In this document: positions 27,337 through 35,399 of the stretch, one piece after another | How the letters are laid out: the number at the start of each line of letters is the position of its first letter | Position numbering within the stretch: the first letter of the stretch is position 1 | Position numbers and translations under genes: made by a program | The notes under the pieces: model-generated | Databases searched by the model: none | What the model was told of the DNA's origin: nothing | What the model saw: only the letters and a program-made list of their open reading frames with translations | From: an uncultured Polaromonas sp. | GTDB taxonomy: Bacteria > Pseudomonadota > Gammaproteobacteria > Burkholderiales > Burkholderiaceae | DNA length: 37,731 nt | Assembly: GCA_946479075.1 (NCBI GenBank) | Contig: CAMLDT010000006.1 | Coordinates: 1-37,731, forward strand | Direction of reading: 5' to 3'

Positions 27337-27678
27337 ATGACGATCAAGCCATCTTCCCTCGCTGCGCTGGTGTTCGGCGCGCTGCTGCTTCAGGGGGGCA
27401 TGGTGCAGTCGCAACCCAGCACCATGCCTGACAAGGCCACCACGGTCCCGCCCGAAATGGGCGTGAAACCGCCACGCCCTGCGGCAAGCGCGCCGCTGCC
27501 GGAAGACCTCAAGCCGCGCATGCGGCCCGAGCTGAAACCGCGCCTGAAACCGGAGGAACTCATTCCGGAGATGCGCTCCGAGCCACGGCCCGAGATGAGT
27601 CCGGGCATGCAGCCCAACAGCCAGAAGCCGCTGAAGACAGACGCCAACACCCGGCGTGACGGCCGCCCAGGCAAATGA
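27337..27678 (+). CDS. Exported proline/charged-residue-rich protein
   Basis: The 113-aa frame starts MTIKPSSLAALVFGALLLQG, a signal peptide with likely cleavage after VQS or nearby. The mature part is low complexity, with an imperfect repeat of (L/M)(K/R)P(R/E)(M/L) units (EDLKPRMRPELKPRLKPEEL, then IPEMRSEPRPEMSPGM). No cysteine or fold is recognised. CAAGGAGCCCCC precedes the ATG. Two GTCCTACA motifs lie 51-107 bp upstream. It is followed within 17 bp by another exported Pro-rich gene, so the two probably form an operon. Confidence 0.65.
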   Translation: MTIKPSSLAALVFGALLLQGGMVQSQPSTMPDKATTVPPEMGVKPPRPAASAPLPEDLKPRMRPELKPRLKPEELIPEMRSEPRPEMSPGMQPNSQKPLKTDANTRRDGRPGK

Positions 27679-27695
27679 GTACAAGGAAGGCCGCC

Positions 27696-28019
27696 ATGAC
27701 GAAAAGCTCAACACTCCTGCTGGCGCTGCTGCTGGGCTGCGGTGTGGCGGCGGCGCAAGGCCCGGCGCCCGCCCCCGGCATCAACCGCAACCCGGCCTAC
27801 CGCGATCAATTGCCGCCCAATCCGGTGCCGCCGCCGGATGACCGCCACATCGTGGTGCCCAACCCGGGCCCCGGTGACCCGCGCGATTCGGACACCCGCC
27901 CGGTCCAGCCGCCGGGCAGCCGTGATGGACGCGATGGACGCGATGCGCCTCAACCGGCGCCGACCAGTACCGGGCCGACCCACCCGGTGCCCATGCTGCC
28001 GGAAGCGCCGCGCCGCTGA
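27696..28019 (+). CDS. Exported proline-rich protein
   Basis: The 107-aa frame begins MTKSSTLLLALLLGCGVAAA, a signal peptide ending at AAAQG. LLGCG contains a cysteine, but the lipobox is poor. The mature region is rich in Pro, Gly, Asp and Arg, with a short tandem repeat GRDGRD encoded by two GATGGACGC units. ACAAGGAAGGCCGCC before the ATG at 27696 supports this start; an alternative ATG at 27675 would overlap the previous stop. No family recognised. Confidence 0.62.
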   Translation: MTKSSTLLLALLLGCGVAAAQGPAPAPGINRNPAYRDQLPPNPVPPPDDRHIVVPNPGPGDPRDSDTRPVQPPGSRDGRDGRDAPQPAPTSTGPTHPVPMLPEAPRR

Positions 28020-28102
28020 GGGGACGGTGCGGGTAAGGCGCCGGGGACCGGGCGGTCGCCCCTCACCCCTGCGTATTCATGGGGCGTCGCGAGGCGTGGC
28101 CC

Positions 28103-29647
28103 TCAGGTCGCTGATTCGCTGAGCGCGGACAGATCGGCCAGCCAGGCGCGGTAGGCGGCTTCACGCTCTGCGGCTGGCAGGCGCAGCAGCGCCGAGGGGT
28201 GAAGCGTCACCAGCACCTCGCGCCCGTCTTCACGCTTAAAGCGTTGCCCGCGATTGGCCATGATGGGGATGGCGCGGCCCAACAGCGAACGCGCGGCGGT
28301 GGCGCCCAGGGCCACCAGCAGGCGGGGCTGCACCATGGCGATTTCATCGTCCAGCCAGTGCTGGCAGGCGGCGGCCTCGCGCTGGGTCGGCGTTTTGTGG
28401 ATGCGGCGCTGGCCGCGCAGCTCGTACTTGAAGTGTTTGACGGCGTTGGAGACAAACACCTCACCGCGCGTGATGCCCAGCTCGTCCAGGGCGCGGTCCA
28501 GCAACTGGCCCGCCGGGCCGACAAAAGGCCGGCCCTGCAGGTCTTCCTGGTCGCCGGGCTGCTCGCCCACCAGCATCACCCTGGCGTGCAAGGGGCCTTC
28601 GCCGCAGACCGACTGGGTGGCACAGGCGCCGATGGGGCATTCACGGCAATGGTTGGTCAGGTCGCGCAGGCTGGACAGCGAACGCACGCGGCTGCCGTCA
28701 TGCGCGTCCTGCACGGTGGCGCTCACCGGCAGCACCTTGATGGACGGCATGCGCCGGGCCAAGGCTGCGGGGGCCTGTTCAACCATGTGCGTATGGCGTT
28801 CATGCGCGGCGGCGGCCAGCGGCGCGATCAGCGCGGCTTCGGGCAGGTTGTGCCAGTACTTGCGCGGCATTTCCTTTTGCATCATTTTCATCTTCAGGCG
28901 CGCCGGGTTGAAGATGCCTTCGTAATAGGTCAGCCAGAGCTGTTCGCCCGCGTCTGGCGGCGGTGCGTCGCTCTTGCTGGCGCCGGGGCCAAAAGTGAGT
29001 TGCGCGCCGTCCCAGGCGATGCTGCGCTCTGGCGTCAGCACCGCCCAGCGCATCTGCGTGAAACGGCGCGCAAAAAACGGCGCAATCGCTTCGACGATGT
29101 GGTGCTCGGGCTCGAACCACGCCACATGCAGGGGACCGCCTTCGGGATGGCTGCGAAAGGTCTCGTCCTGCACCGTGCGAAAGCGCACAAAGGCCTTCAT
29201 CTTGTGCATGTCGCGGCGCACCGCCTGCGCCATCTGCTGCGCTTGCACCCTGTCGGCGTCGAGCGGATCGTGGCGCAGGCCAGGCTCATGCACCAGCCGC
29301 CAGAGGATGCGGTAAAGCAGGCCGAAACGATTCGGGTCGCTGTGCAGGATGGCGGTTTCGCAGAGCGTGACAAATTCCGGCGGCACGCTGACCGGCGGGG
29401 CGTCACGGAAAGCGGCGTTGTGAATGGCCGTGGCCGCTTCCACGGCGCCGGCAATGCCGGAAGAAAAAAGATCCTGCACCGGCGCATCGCTGCTGTGCCA
29501 GCTCACCTGCTCGGGCAACATCTGCTGCGCCAGCAGCGCCCGGGCCGCGCGCCGGAAGCCTTCGAGGTCGGCCGGGCCCTGCAGGGTCACCGGCAACAGG
29601 GCCTGCGGGAAAAGATCGTTTGTCAGCGGGTCATTCATCACGCCCAT
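28103..29647 (-). CDS. DUF4130-UdgX fusion, uracil-DNA glycosylase superfamily
   Basis: This 514-aa fusion has an N-terminal DUF4130-type domain (about 15-285; HNAAFRDAPP, YRILWRLVHE, MHKMKAFVRFR, HVAWFEPEHHIVEAIAPFFA). A C-terminal family-4-like uracil-DNA glycosylase follows: Cys334/Cys337 (HCRECP), GEQPGDQEDLQGRPFVGPAG at 361-380, VKHFKYELRGQRRIHKTPT, Cys428 and TLHPSALLR. The RRIHK loop with His417 is the UdgX hallmark: in mycobacterial UdgX the equivalent histidine bonds covalently to the abasic site after uracil removal. It overlaps the radical SAM gene upstream by 10 bp (AAAGGA before the ATG at 29647); a second possible start, at 29638, overlaps by 1 bp. Repair under SOS control is inferred from the LexA boxes. 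Confidence 0.92.
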   Translation of the reverse strand: MGVMNDPLTNDLFPQALLPVTLQGPADLEGFRRAARALLAQQMLPEQVSWHSSDAPVQDLFSSGIAGAVEAATAIHNAAFRDAPPVSVPPEFVTLCETAILHSDPNRFGLLYRILWRLVHEPGLRHDPLDADRVQAQQMAQAVRRDMHKMKAFVRFRTVQDETFRSHPEGGPLHVAWFEPEHHIVEAIAPFFARRFTQMRWAVLTPERSIAWDGAQLTFGPGASKSDAPPPDAGEQLWLTYYEGIFNPARLKMKMMQKEMPRKYWHNLPEAALIAPLAAAAHERHTHMVEQAPAALARRMPSIKVLPVSATVQDAHDGSRVRSLSSLRDLTNHCRECPIGACATQSVCGEGPLHARVMLVGEQPGDQEDLQGRPFVGPAGQLLDRALDELGITRGEVFVSNAVKHFKYELRGQRRIHKTPTQREAAACQHWLDDEIAMVQPRLLVALGATAARSLLGRAIPIMANRGQRFKREDGREVLVTLHPSALLRLPAAEREAAYRAWLADLSALSESAT

Positions 29648-31071
29648 GCCAGAGTCCTTTCTTTGCGGAGCGCTTCAACGCTTGTCTCCACGCCTGTTGC
29701 TGATGGTGCAGCCGGTGCCCGCGGCACTGCTGTAGGCAAAGGTGCCGAGGGTGTGGGCGCCACCGCGCCGTCGGGATCGTCAAACAAATCGGACTGCACA
29801 GCGCGCGGCGAGAGGGTGGCCGCCAGGCTCGCCGCATCGAGGCTGGCGCCGGGCTGGTGGCCGGCCAGCAGCACAAAGGGCAACACCTTTTTGAGCGGCA
29901 CGTGCAGGCGCGGCAAATCGTCGGCGTGCAGCCGGCGCACCCGGCGCGCCTGCAGGATGCGCGTGACCGCCTTGACGCCCAGGCCCGGCACGCGCAGCAG
30001 CAGCTCGCGCGGCGCGCGGTTGAGGTCCACGGGGAACTGGCCGCGGTGCGCCAGCGCCCAGGCGAGCTTGGGGTCCATGTCCAGCGACAACATGCCGCCG
30101 GTGTGGCCGTTGGCGTGGGGCACGATCTCGTCGTGTGCGAAGCCGTAAAAACGCATCAGCCAGTCGGCCTGGTAGAGCCGGTGTTCGCGGATCAGCGGCG
30201 GCTGGCGCAGCGGCAGGCGCAGCGAGGCATCGGGGATGGGACTGAATGCCGAGTAATAAACACGCCGCAGGCGGTAGGCGCCGTACAGCGTGGCGCTGGC
30301 CTGCAGGATGGTGCTGTCGGGCGTGGCGTCGGCGCCGACGATCATTTGCGTGCTCTGGCCGGCCGGCGCAAAGCGCGGTGCGCTGGCGCGGCTGGCCTTG
30401 AGCGAGCGCGGCAGCGAAATCACGGAGGTGCGCGCGTCGTCACGCCCCGCGCCGCTGGCTTCGTCGATGTGGACGCGGATGCGCGCCATGGAGCGCTTGA
30501 TGGCCGCGCTGTCTTTTTCAGGGGCCAGCGTCTGCAGGCCCTGCACGGTAGGCAGCTCGACGTTGATGCTGAGCCTGTCGGCGTACAGCCCGGCGCGCGC
30601 CAGCAGCTCGGGCGAAGCATCGGGAATGGTCTTGAGGTGGATGTAGCCGCGGAAGTCATGTTCTTCGCGCAGCACGCGGGCGACCTCAACCACACGTTCC
30701 ATGGTGTAGTCGGGGCTCTGGATGATGCCCGACGAGAGGAACAGGCCCTCGATGCAATTGCGGCGGTAAAAGCCGAGCGTGAGCTGCACCACCTCGTCCA
30801 CCGAAAAGCGCGCCCGCGGCACGTTGCTGCTGACGCGGTTGACGCAGTAGACGCAGTCGTAGGTGCAGAAGTTGGTGAAGAGGATTTTCAGCAGCGAGAT
30901 GCAGCGGCCGTCGGGCGCGTAGCTGTGGCAGATGCCGGATCCTTCGGTCGAGCCGATGCCTTTGCCGCCCAGCGAATCGCGGCTGGACGTGCCGCTGGAC
31001 GCGCACGATGCGTCGTATTTGGCCGCGTCGGCCAGGATCGCGAGCTTGCGCTGGGTGGTGAGGATGGACAC
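29638..31071 (-). CDS. SplB-like putative DNA modification/repair radical SAM protein
   Basis: This 477-aa protein carries the radical SAM cluster CxxxCxxC at Cys69, Cys73 and Cys76 (NFCTYDCVYCVNR). It also has conserved KLAILADAAKYDASCASSGT and GSGICHSYAPDGRCISLLKI segments and a helix-hairpin-helix near residue 370 (LLLRVPGLGVKAVTRILQAR). The last 70 residues are an Ala/Pro-rich tail. This family is typically encoded beside a UdgX-type glycosylase, as here, and is thought to act in DNA repair, but its reaction is not known to me. The start is GTG at 31071: no ATG lies upstream in frame and no Shine-Dalgarno is visible. A LexA box abuts the start codon. Confidence 0.9.
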   Translation of the reverse strand: MSILTTQRKLAILADAAKYDASCASSGTSSRDSLGGKGIGSTEGSGICHSYAPDGRCISLLKILFTNFCTYDCVYCVNRVSSNVPRARFSVDEVVQLTLGFYRRNCIEGLFLSSGIIQSPDYTMERVVEVARVLREEHDFRGYIHLKTIPDASPELLARAGLYADRLSINVELPTVQGLQTLAPEKDSAAIKRSMARIRVHIDEASGAGRDDARTSVISLPRSLKASRASAPRFAPAGQSTQMIVGADATPDSTILQASATLYGAYRLRRVYYSAFSPIPDASLRLPLRQPPLIREHRLYQADWLMRFYGFAHDEIVPHANGHTGGMLSLDMDPKLAWALAHRGQFPVDLNRAPRELLLRVPGLGVKAVTRILQARRVRRLHADDLPRLHVPLKKVLPFVLLAGHQPGASLDAASLAATLSPRAVQSDLFDDPDGAVAPTPSAPLPTAVPRAPAAPSATGVETSVEALRKERTLAWA

Positions 31072-31086
31072 TGTATCAATATACAG
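31071..31086. promoter_or_regulatory. LexA box 1 (perfect CTGT-N8-ACAG)
   Basis: CTGTATCAATATACAG fits the LexA consensus exactly and shares one base with the GTG start codon of the radical SAM gene. LexA bound here would block transcription of the repair operon. Confidence 0.88.
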
Positions 31087-31103
31087 TAAATCGGCAAAAA
31101 ATG

Positions 31104-31119
31104 CTGTATTTATTTACAG
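31104..31119. promoter_or_regulatory. LexA box 2 (perfect CTGT-N8-ACAG)
   Basis: CTGTATTTATTTACAG is a second exact match, centred 33 bp (about three helical turns) upstream of box 1 in the direction of the repair operon, so two LexA dimers could sit on the same DNA face. Confidence 0.88.
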
Positions 31120-31170
31120 TTTCTTGCTTGCGGCGGGGCTGGCTATCCCGTTGGCGTTTGAGGGTCGGCA

Positions 31171-31232
31171 TGCTACTTAATTGATAGCTGCTAGCGACCG
31201 TCCAGAAAGGGCTGAAGCCCTGAAATGCTGGA
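31171..31232 (-). repeat. Intergenic two-hairpin repeat, copy 6 (reverse, diverged)
   Basis: The minus strand reads TTCAGCCCTTTCTGGACGGT then CGCTAGCAGCTATCAATTAA and GTAGCA. The GGGCG arm is changed to GGACGG, and GCTA/TAGC is kept. It lies between the end of the UPF0104 operon and the SOS promoter. Confidence 0.72.
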
Positions 31233-31255
31233 AAACAGGGGCCTGAACGCGTGTA

Positions 31256-32260
31256 TCAGCCCGCGGGCGGCCGGGGCGCGGCAAGCGCCAGCGATCTGGC
31301 CCGGGCTTCCATGACGCCAAACGCCAGCGTGGCCAGCGCCAGGGGAACCAGGTAATAAATAACCCGGTAAGCCAGCAGCGCAGCCAGCAGCTGGGGCTCG
31401 GGCAGCGCGTGGGCAAGCAGGGCCATGAACACTGCCTCCAGCACCCCCAGCCCGGCCGGCACATGGGCCAACACGCCTGCAACGGCGGCCAGCAGCAGCA
31501 CCCCCGCAACGGTGTGGAAGGCCACCTGTTGCTGCAGCAGCAAAAACACCAGGCTGCTCATGACCAGCCAGTTGGCTGCGCCCAGGACCACCTGCAGCAG
31601 CGCCAGCCGGCCGGCCGGAAGCTCCACCGCGTGGCCGCGGACCGCAAAGCTGCGTCGCCTTGAAAAGGTGCACAGCAACAGATAGGCCGCCACACCGGCC
31701 AGCATGACCCCGCCCAGCGCCTGCAGGCCAGCGCTGCCGATCTTCCATGCCGGTGGCAGCTCTGGCGTGGCAAACGCAAACACCACGCCGCCCAGCAGCA
31801 GGTAGCCGGTCCAGTTGGTCAACATGCTGAGCGTCAATACCCGGGTGATGGTGGCCGTGCGCAGCGTGAGCCGTGAATACAGGCGGTACCTGAAGGCAAC
31901 GCCACCCACCAGCGAGCCCAGGTTGAGGTTGAACACATAGCTGACGAAGGTGACCAGCATGACCGTGGGTGTTGTCAGCGAGTGGCCGGTGTAATGCCGG
32001 CCGAGCAGGTCAAAGCAGCTGTACAGCGCCAGGCTGGCGGCGGCCAGCAGCCCCGCGCCCAGCAGCAAGCCCGGGGGGTAGGCGCGCAGCGCGGCAAACA
32101 CCTCCGGCCAGTCGATGGCACGGCCCTGGCGCACCAGCAGCCAGGCCACCAGGCTGAAAAAAAGCAGGGTGGCCGCACGCTTGAGCCAGGGCCACCAGGG
32201 CTTGCCGGTGAGGCCGGTTGGGGGCGGCCGGCCGCGCGAGGTGGCGGCCGTTGCGGTCAC
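31256..32260 (-). CDS. UPF0104 / lysylphosphatidylglycerol-synthase-like transmembrane protein
   Basis: This 334-aa protein has about eight hydrophobic segments (WLKRAATLLFFSLVAWLLVR, FVSYVFNLNLGSLVGGVAFR, LTNWTGYLLLGGVVFAFATP, VAGVLAHVPAGLGVLEAVFM) and the conserved L(G)SLVGGVAFRYRLY and PAGLGVLEAVF motifs of the LPG synthase membrane-domain family. It lacks the cytoplasmic aminoacyl-transferase domain of MprF, so it is the membrane part only. It may flip or handle phospholipids, consistent with its place after the cardiolipin synthase gene, which it overlaps by 4 bp (GTGA, GTG start). Confidence 0.88.
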   Translation of the reverse strand: MTATAATSRGRPPPTGLTGKPWWPWLKRAATLLFFSLVAWLLVRQGRAIDWPEVFAALRAYPPGLLLGAGLLAAASLALYSCFDLLGRHYTGHSLTTPTVMLVTFVSYVFNLNLGSLVGGVAFRYRLYSRLTLRTATITRVLTLSMLTNWTGYLLLGGVVFAFATPELPPAWKIGSAGLQALGGVMLAGVAAYLLLCTFSRRRSFAVRGHAVELPAGRLALLQVVLGAANWLVMSSLVFLLLQQQVAFHTVAGVLLLAAVAGVLAHVPAGLGVLEAVFMALLAHALPEPQLLAALLAYRVIYYLVPLALATLAFGVMEARARSLALAAPRPPAG

Positions 32261-33507
32261 GACGCCTGGCCTTCGCTGATGTGGTCCACGCCGGCCTCCG
32301 CCAGCAGCTTTTCGGCCGGGGTCAGACGCGGCAGGTGGGCCGGCAGCCAGCCAAACCAGGCCGGGTAATGGCGCAACAGGTGAAACACAAAAAAGCTGCG
32401 CAGCTTGACCCAGGTCGGCGACTCCGGCAGGTCAGCCGCCTGCACCTGCCGGCAACTGGCCTGCATGAGTTTTTCGAGGTTGTCCGCCAGGCTCTGGTTG
32501 AACGCGCGGTCCTTGATGATCACGTTGGCTTCGAGGTTCAGTGACAGGCTCAGCGGGTCCAGGTTGCTGGAGCCGACGGTGGCCCACTCGTTGTCCGTCA
32601 GCGCGACCTTGCCGTGCAGGGGGCGGTCGCTGTATTCATAAATCTTCACGCCGGCGCCCAGCAGGTGGTGATAGAGCAGGCTTGCCGCGATCTTGACGAT
32701 GGGCATGTCGGGTTCGCCCTGCAGGATCAGCCGCACGTCCACGCCGCGTTTGGCGGCCTTGCGGAGCTGGCGCAACAGCCGGTAGCCGGGAAAGAAATAG
32801 GCGTTGGCAATGATGATGCGCTGGCGTGCGCCGCGGATCGCAATCCGGTAGTGGCGCTCGATGTCGGTGCGGTGCTCGCGGTTGTCCCGCGTGACCAGCA
32901 TGGCCTCGGCCTGGCCGGCCGCCGGCAGCGTGCCCGTGGCCAGCGCCGCGGGTTTGCGCTTGAGCAGGCGCTTGAGCGGATGGCCCGCCTGCTGCTGGCC
33001 GAGCTGCAGCTGCGTGCGCACGAACTGTTCGATCTCGGCAACCAGCGGCCCCTCTATCTCCACCGAATAGTCCTGCTTGCCCTCGGGACCGAAATCGGCC
33101 AGGTGGTCGGCCGAATAATTGATCCCGCCGATGAAGGCGCGCTTGCCGTCAATGACGACGATCTTGCGGTGCATGCGGCGAAACAGATTGGTGCGAAGGC
33201 CAAAGCGCCGCGGGCTGGGATCAAACACATGCACCCGCACACCCGCCGACGTGAGGGACGAGATGAATTCGGGGGACAGGTCTGGCGAGCCGTAGCCATC
33301 GATGGTGATGTCCACCTGCACCCCGCGCTGTGCCGCCGCCAGCAGCGCCGCATGCAGGGCCTTGCCGACCTTGTCCTCGAAAAGAATGAAGGTTTCCAGC
33401 AGCACCTCGCGCTGCGCATGGGCAATACATTCAAACACCCGCGGAAAAAAACCTTCGCCGTTTTCCAGCAGGGTGAATTTATTGCCAGGCACCCAACGTC
33501 CACGCAT
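32257..33507 (-). CDS. clsB: Cardiolipin synthase ClsB (phospholipase D superfamily)
   Basis: This 416-aa protein has two HxKxxxxD catalytic motifs: HRKIVVIDGKRAFIGG (His113, Lys115, Asp120) and LHGKVALTDNEWATVGSSNL (His298, Lys300, Asp305). It lacks the N-terminal membrane helices of ClsA, which with its length points to ClsB. Family members join phosphatidyl groups to make cardiolipin at the inner membrane. The ATG at 33507 has GGAG 8 bp upstream; the TTG at 33513 is too close to that site. It sits between the EEP-family gene (24 bp upstream) and the UPF0104 gene (GTGA overlap), a conserved-looking lipid operon. Confidence 0.92.
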   Translation of the reverse strand: MRGRWVPGNKFTLLENGEGFFPRVFECIAHAQREVLLETFILFEDKVGKALHAALLAAAQRGVQVDITIDGYGSPDLSPEFISSLTSAGVRVHVFDPSPRRFGLRTNLFRRMHRKIVVIDGKRAFIGGINYSADHLADFGPEGKQDYSVEIEGPLVAEIEQFVRTQLQLGQQQAGHPLKRLLKRKPAALATGTLPAAGQAEAMLVTRDNREHRTDIERHYRIAIRGARQRIIIANAYFFPGYRLLRQLRKAAKRGVDVRLILQGEPDMPIVKIAASLLYHHLLGAGVKIYEYSDRPLHGKVALTDNEWATVGSSNLDPLSLSLNLEANVIIKDRAFNQSLADNLEKLMQASCRQVQAADLPESPTWVKLRSFFVFHLLRHYPAWFGWLPAHLPRLTPAEKLLAEAGVDHISEGQAS

Positions 33508-33531
33508 GGTCAAAGCTCCTGCAGCTTGTGG

Positions 33532-34398
33532 TCAGAGTTCGATTTCGGCCGCCAGCGGCGCATGGTCCGACAGATGCGACCAGGGCTTGGGCGGCAGCAC
33601 CACCGGCGCGTGGCCGATGGCATTGCGCACATAGATGCGGTCCAGCCGCAGCACCGGAAAGCGTGCCGGGAAGGTCCGCGCCGCCTTGCCGTTGGCCTGC
33701 ACAAACACCTCGTGCATGCCGGCACCCTGTTCCAGCACGGCATGGGCGCGGTGCCGCCAGTCGTTGAAGTCGCCTGCGGCGATCACCGGTGCGTTGGCGG
33801 GAATGTCCTTGTGCACCAGCTCGCACAACATCTGCAGTTGCTTGAGGCGGTGGGCCTCGGCCAGCCCCAGGTGCACGCAAATGGCATGCACATTCGTGTC
33901 GCGGCCGGGGATCTGCAACACGCAGTGCAACAGGCCGCGGCGCTCGGGCCCGCTGATGGACACGTCGCGATTTTCAAAGCTGATGATGGGAAATTTCGAC
34001 AGCACCGCGTTGCCGTGGTGCCCGTTGGTATAGACCGCGTTGCGGCCATAGGCGAACTGCGGCCAGATGCTGTCGGCCAGGAATTCGTAATGCGGCGTGG
34101 TGGGGTAGTTGGCCACCTTGCTCTCGTGGCGGGCATGGGTGCCGGTGACTTCCTGCAGGAAAACCACGTCGGCTTCCACGGTTCGCACGGCCTCGCGCAA
34201 CTCATGCAGGATGAACTTGCGGTTGAAGAAGGTGAAACCCTTGTGAATGTTGACGGTGAGCACCTTGAGCGAAAAACTCAGGGACGCTGCCGCAATGGCT
34301 TCCTGCGCTTCGGCAATGGCGTCAACGTCCGGCACGGGCTGTGCGGTGGCAGCAGACGGTGGCTGGGCCACCTGGATCAGGGATTGGGGAGGGAGCAT
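33532..34398 (-). CDS. Endonuclease/exonuclease/phosphatase (EEP) family hydrolase
   Basis: This 288-aa protein has an EEP (DNase I/sphingomyelinase-like) fold from about residue 45: [10 protein letters not shown] (metal-side Asn), VVFLQEVTG (Glu), [28 protein letters not shown] (Asp/Asn) and [10 protein letters not shown] (Asp-His). The first 40 residues are Ala-rich, without a signal peptide. It heads an operon with clsB and a UPF0104 gene, so a phosphodiesterase acting on lipid head groups is as likely as a nuclease. The start at 34398 ([10 protein letters not shown]) is tentative: no clear ribosome site precedes it. Confidence 0.87.
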   Translation of the reverse strand: MLPPQSLIQVAQPPSAATAQPVPDVDAIAEAQEAIAAASLSFSLKVLTVNIHKGFTFFNRKFILHELREAVRTVEADVVFLQEVTGTHARHESKVANYPTTPHYEFLADSIWPQFAYGRNAVYTNGHHGNAVLSKFPIISFENRDVSISGPERRGLLHCVLQIPGRDTNVHAICVHLGLAEAHRLKQLQMLCELVHKDIPANAPVIAAGDFNDWRHRAHAVLEQGAGMHEVFVQANGKAARTFPARFPVLRLDRIYVRNAIGHAPVVLPPKPWSHLSDHAPLAAEIEL

Positions 34399-34700
34399 GG
34401 GGCAATCTGCAGGCAAAACACCATTGTCCGGCGGGGTCACAACCGGCGACTGTAGGACAGCAAGCTCATTTTTTGTGTTGATTTTTGCGTGAACACCGGG
34501 CGGCTCCGTGTCAAGAGTTTGTAAAGGGTGGCGTCCTACGCTTTGGAGCGTGCCCAGCCGATAAGTGCGGCGCGGGAAGGGGTCTAAATTTGAATCAACC
34601 AAATCCAGTTGGATCTGGCTTTTGCAATGTTCCCTTTTACCAGTGTCCTTTGCAAACTGGTTTTAGTCCAACAGCTTCAAGTTTTCAAGAGGAGTTCAAC
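34399..34700. other. Divergent promoter region, no gene seen
   Basis: This 302-bp gap lies between the EEP operon (minus) and an exported-protein gene (plus). It contains TGTAGGAC at 34451-34458, GTCCTAC at 34533-34539 and a small inverted repeat (ACCAGT..ACTGGT) near 34639-34662. The second half is AT-richer than the average, as expected for a promoter. No repeat-family copy is present. Confidence 0.55.
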
Positions 34701-35219
34701 ATGAACAAGTTTTCAATGCGTACCCTTCCCGCCGCAGTGGCCCTCACGGCCGCCATGGCTTTCGCAGCACATGCTCAAGTCGCGGTCGGCGTAAATGCCG
34801 GCGCAGGCACCGCCACCAACGGGACCGGCGCCAACACCAGTGTCGGTGTGCGCACGGGCGTGAACAGCAACATCAACAGTGATGTGCGTTCCAAGGCCGG
34901 TGCCGGTGTGGCGGTTCACTCCGACACCCAGGCCAGCGCGCACACGGATGGCAAGGTCAAGCGTGCGGCCAAGCGCACAGGCAATGCGGTGAAACGCACG
35001 GGCAACAAGGTCGAAGGCGCGGTTGAAAACGCAGCCGATGCGACACGTGATGGTGCCTACCGCGCCAAGAACGCCGTAGGCAACGTGGCCGCCAAGGCCG
35101 ACCGTGGCATCCAGAACAACCTGCCGGGTAACCACAACGCAGGACCTGCACCCACGGTCAATGTTCAGGGCTCCGGCAACGTCTCCGCCGGCACTGGCGT
35201 GGCTCGCCCACCCCAGTAA
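34701..35219 (+). CDS. Exported Ala/Gly/Asn-rich protein
   Basis: This 172-aa protein has a strong ribosome site (AAGAGGAG before ATG 34701) and a signal peptide (MRTLPAAVALTAAMAFAAHA, cleavage before QVAVGV). The mature chain is Gly/Asn/Thr-rich (NAGAGTATNGTGANTSVGVR). A basic, Lys/Arg/Ala-rich helical stretch follows at about 90-140 (KVKRAAKRTGNAVKRTGNKV, ATRDGAYRAKNAVGNVAAKA), reminiscent of LEA- or apolipoprotein-like amphipathic repeats. No family recognised. A periplasmic stress role is possible but unproven. A stem-loop follows at 35237-35270. Confidence 0.75.
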   Translation: MNKFSMRTLPAAVALTAAMAFAAHAQVAVGVNAGAGTATNGTGANTSVGVRTGVNSNINSDVRSKAGAGVAVHSDTQASAHTDGKVKRAAKRTGNAVKRTGNKVEGAVENAADATRDGAYRAKNAVGNVAAKADRGIQNNLPGNHNAGPAPTVNVQGSGNVSAGTGVARPPQ

Positions 35220-35236
35220 GCCAGCAGGCGTCGCAG

Positions 35237-35272
35237 AGGGGCAGGCTGTGAGGGATTTCGGCCTGCCCCTTG
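35237..35272 (+). terminator. Stem-loop after the exported-protein gene
   Basis: AGGGGCAGGC and GCCTGCCCCT (35237-35246 / 35261-35270) form a 10-bp stem with a 14-nt loop, followed by TTGTGC. It is a probable terminator with a weak U-run. Confidence 0.5.
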
Positions 35273-35399
35273 TGCGGCGCAAGTCCTACAGCCGGCCATC
35301 CGCTCAGCCGATGTGCTTGCCCTGTCAGGCCATTTAAATTGAATTTGTGGGGGCGCTCAGAGAGCAACACCTCTCACACCCCTTAACAATAAAGGAAAC

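Noticed and set aside
27923..27945. Possible tandem-repeat array (GATGGACGC units)
   Set aside because: Only two full 9-bp units inside a coding region; too short to be a CRISPR or minisatellite.
28199..30148. 649-aa plus-strand frame
   Set aside because: Antisense to both the UdgX fusion and the radical SAM gene; spans their junction and has no domain signature.
32614..34455. 613-aa plus-strand frame
   Set aside because: Antisense to clsB and the EEP gene; shadow composition.
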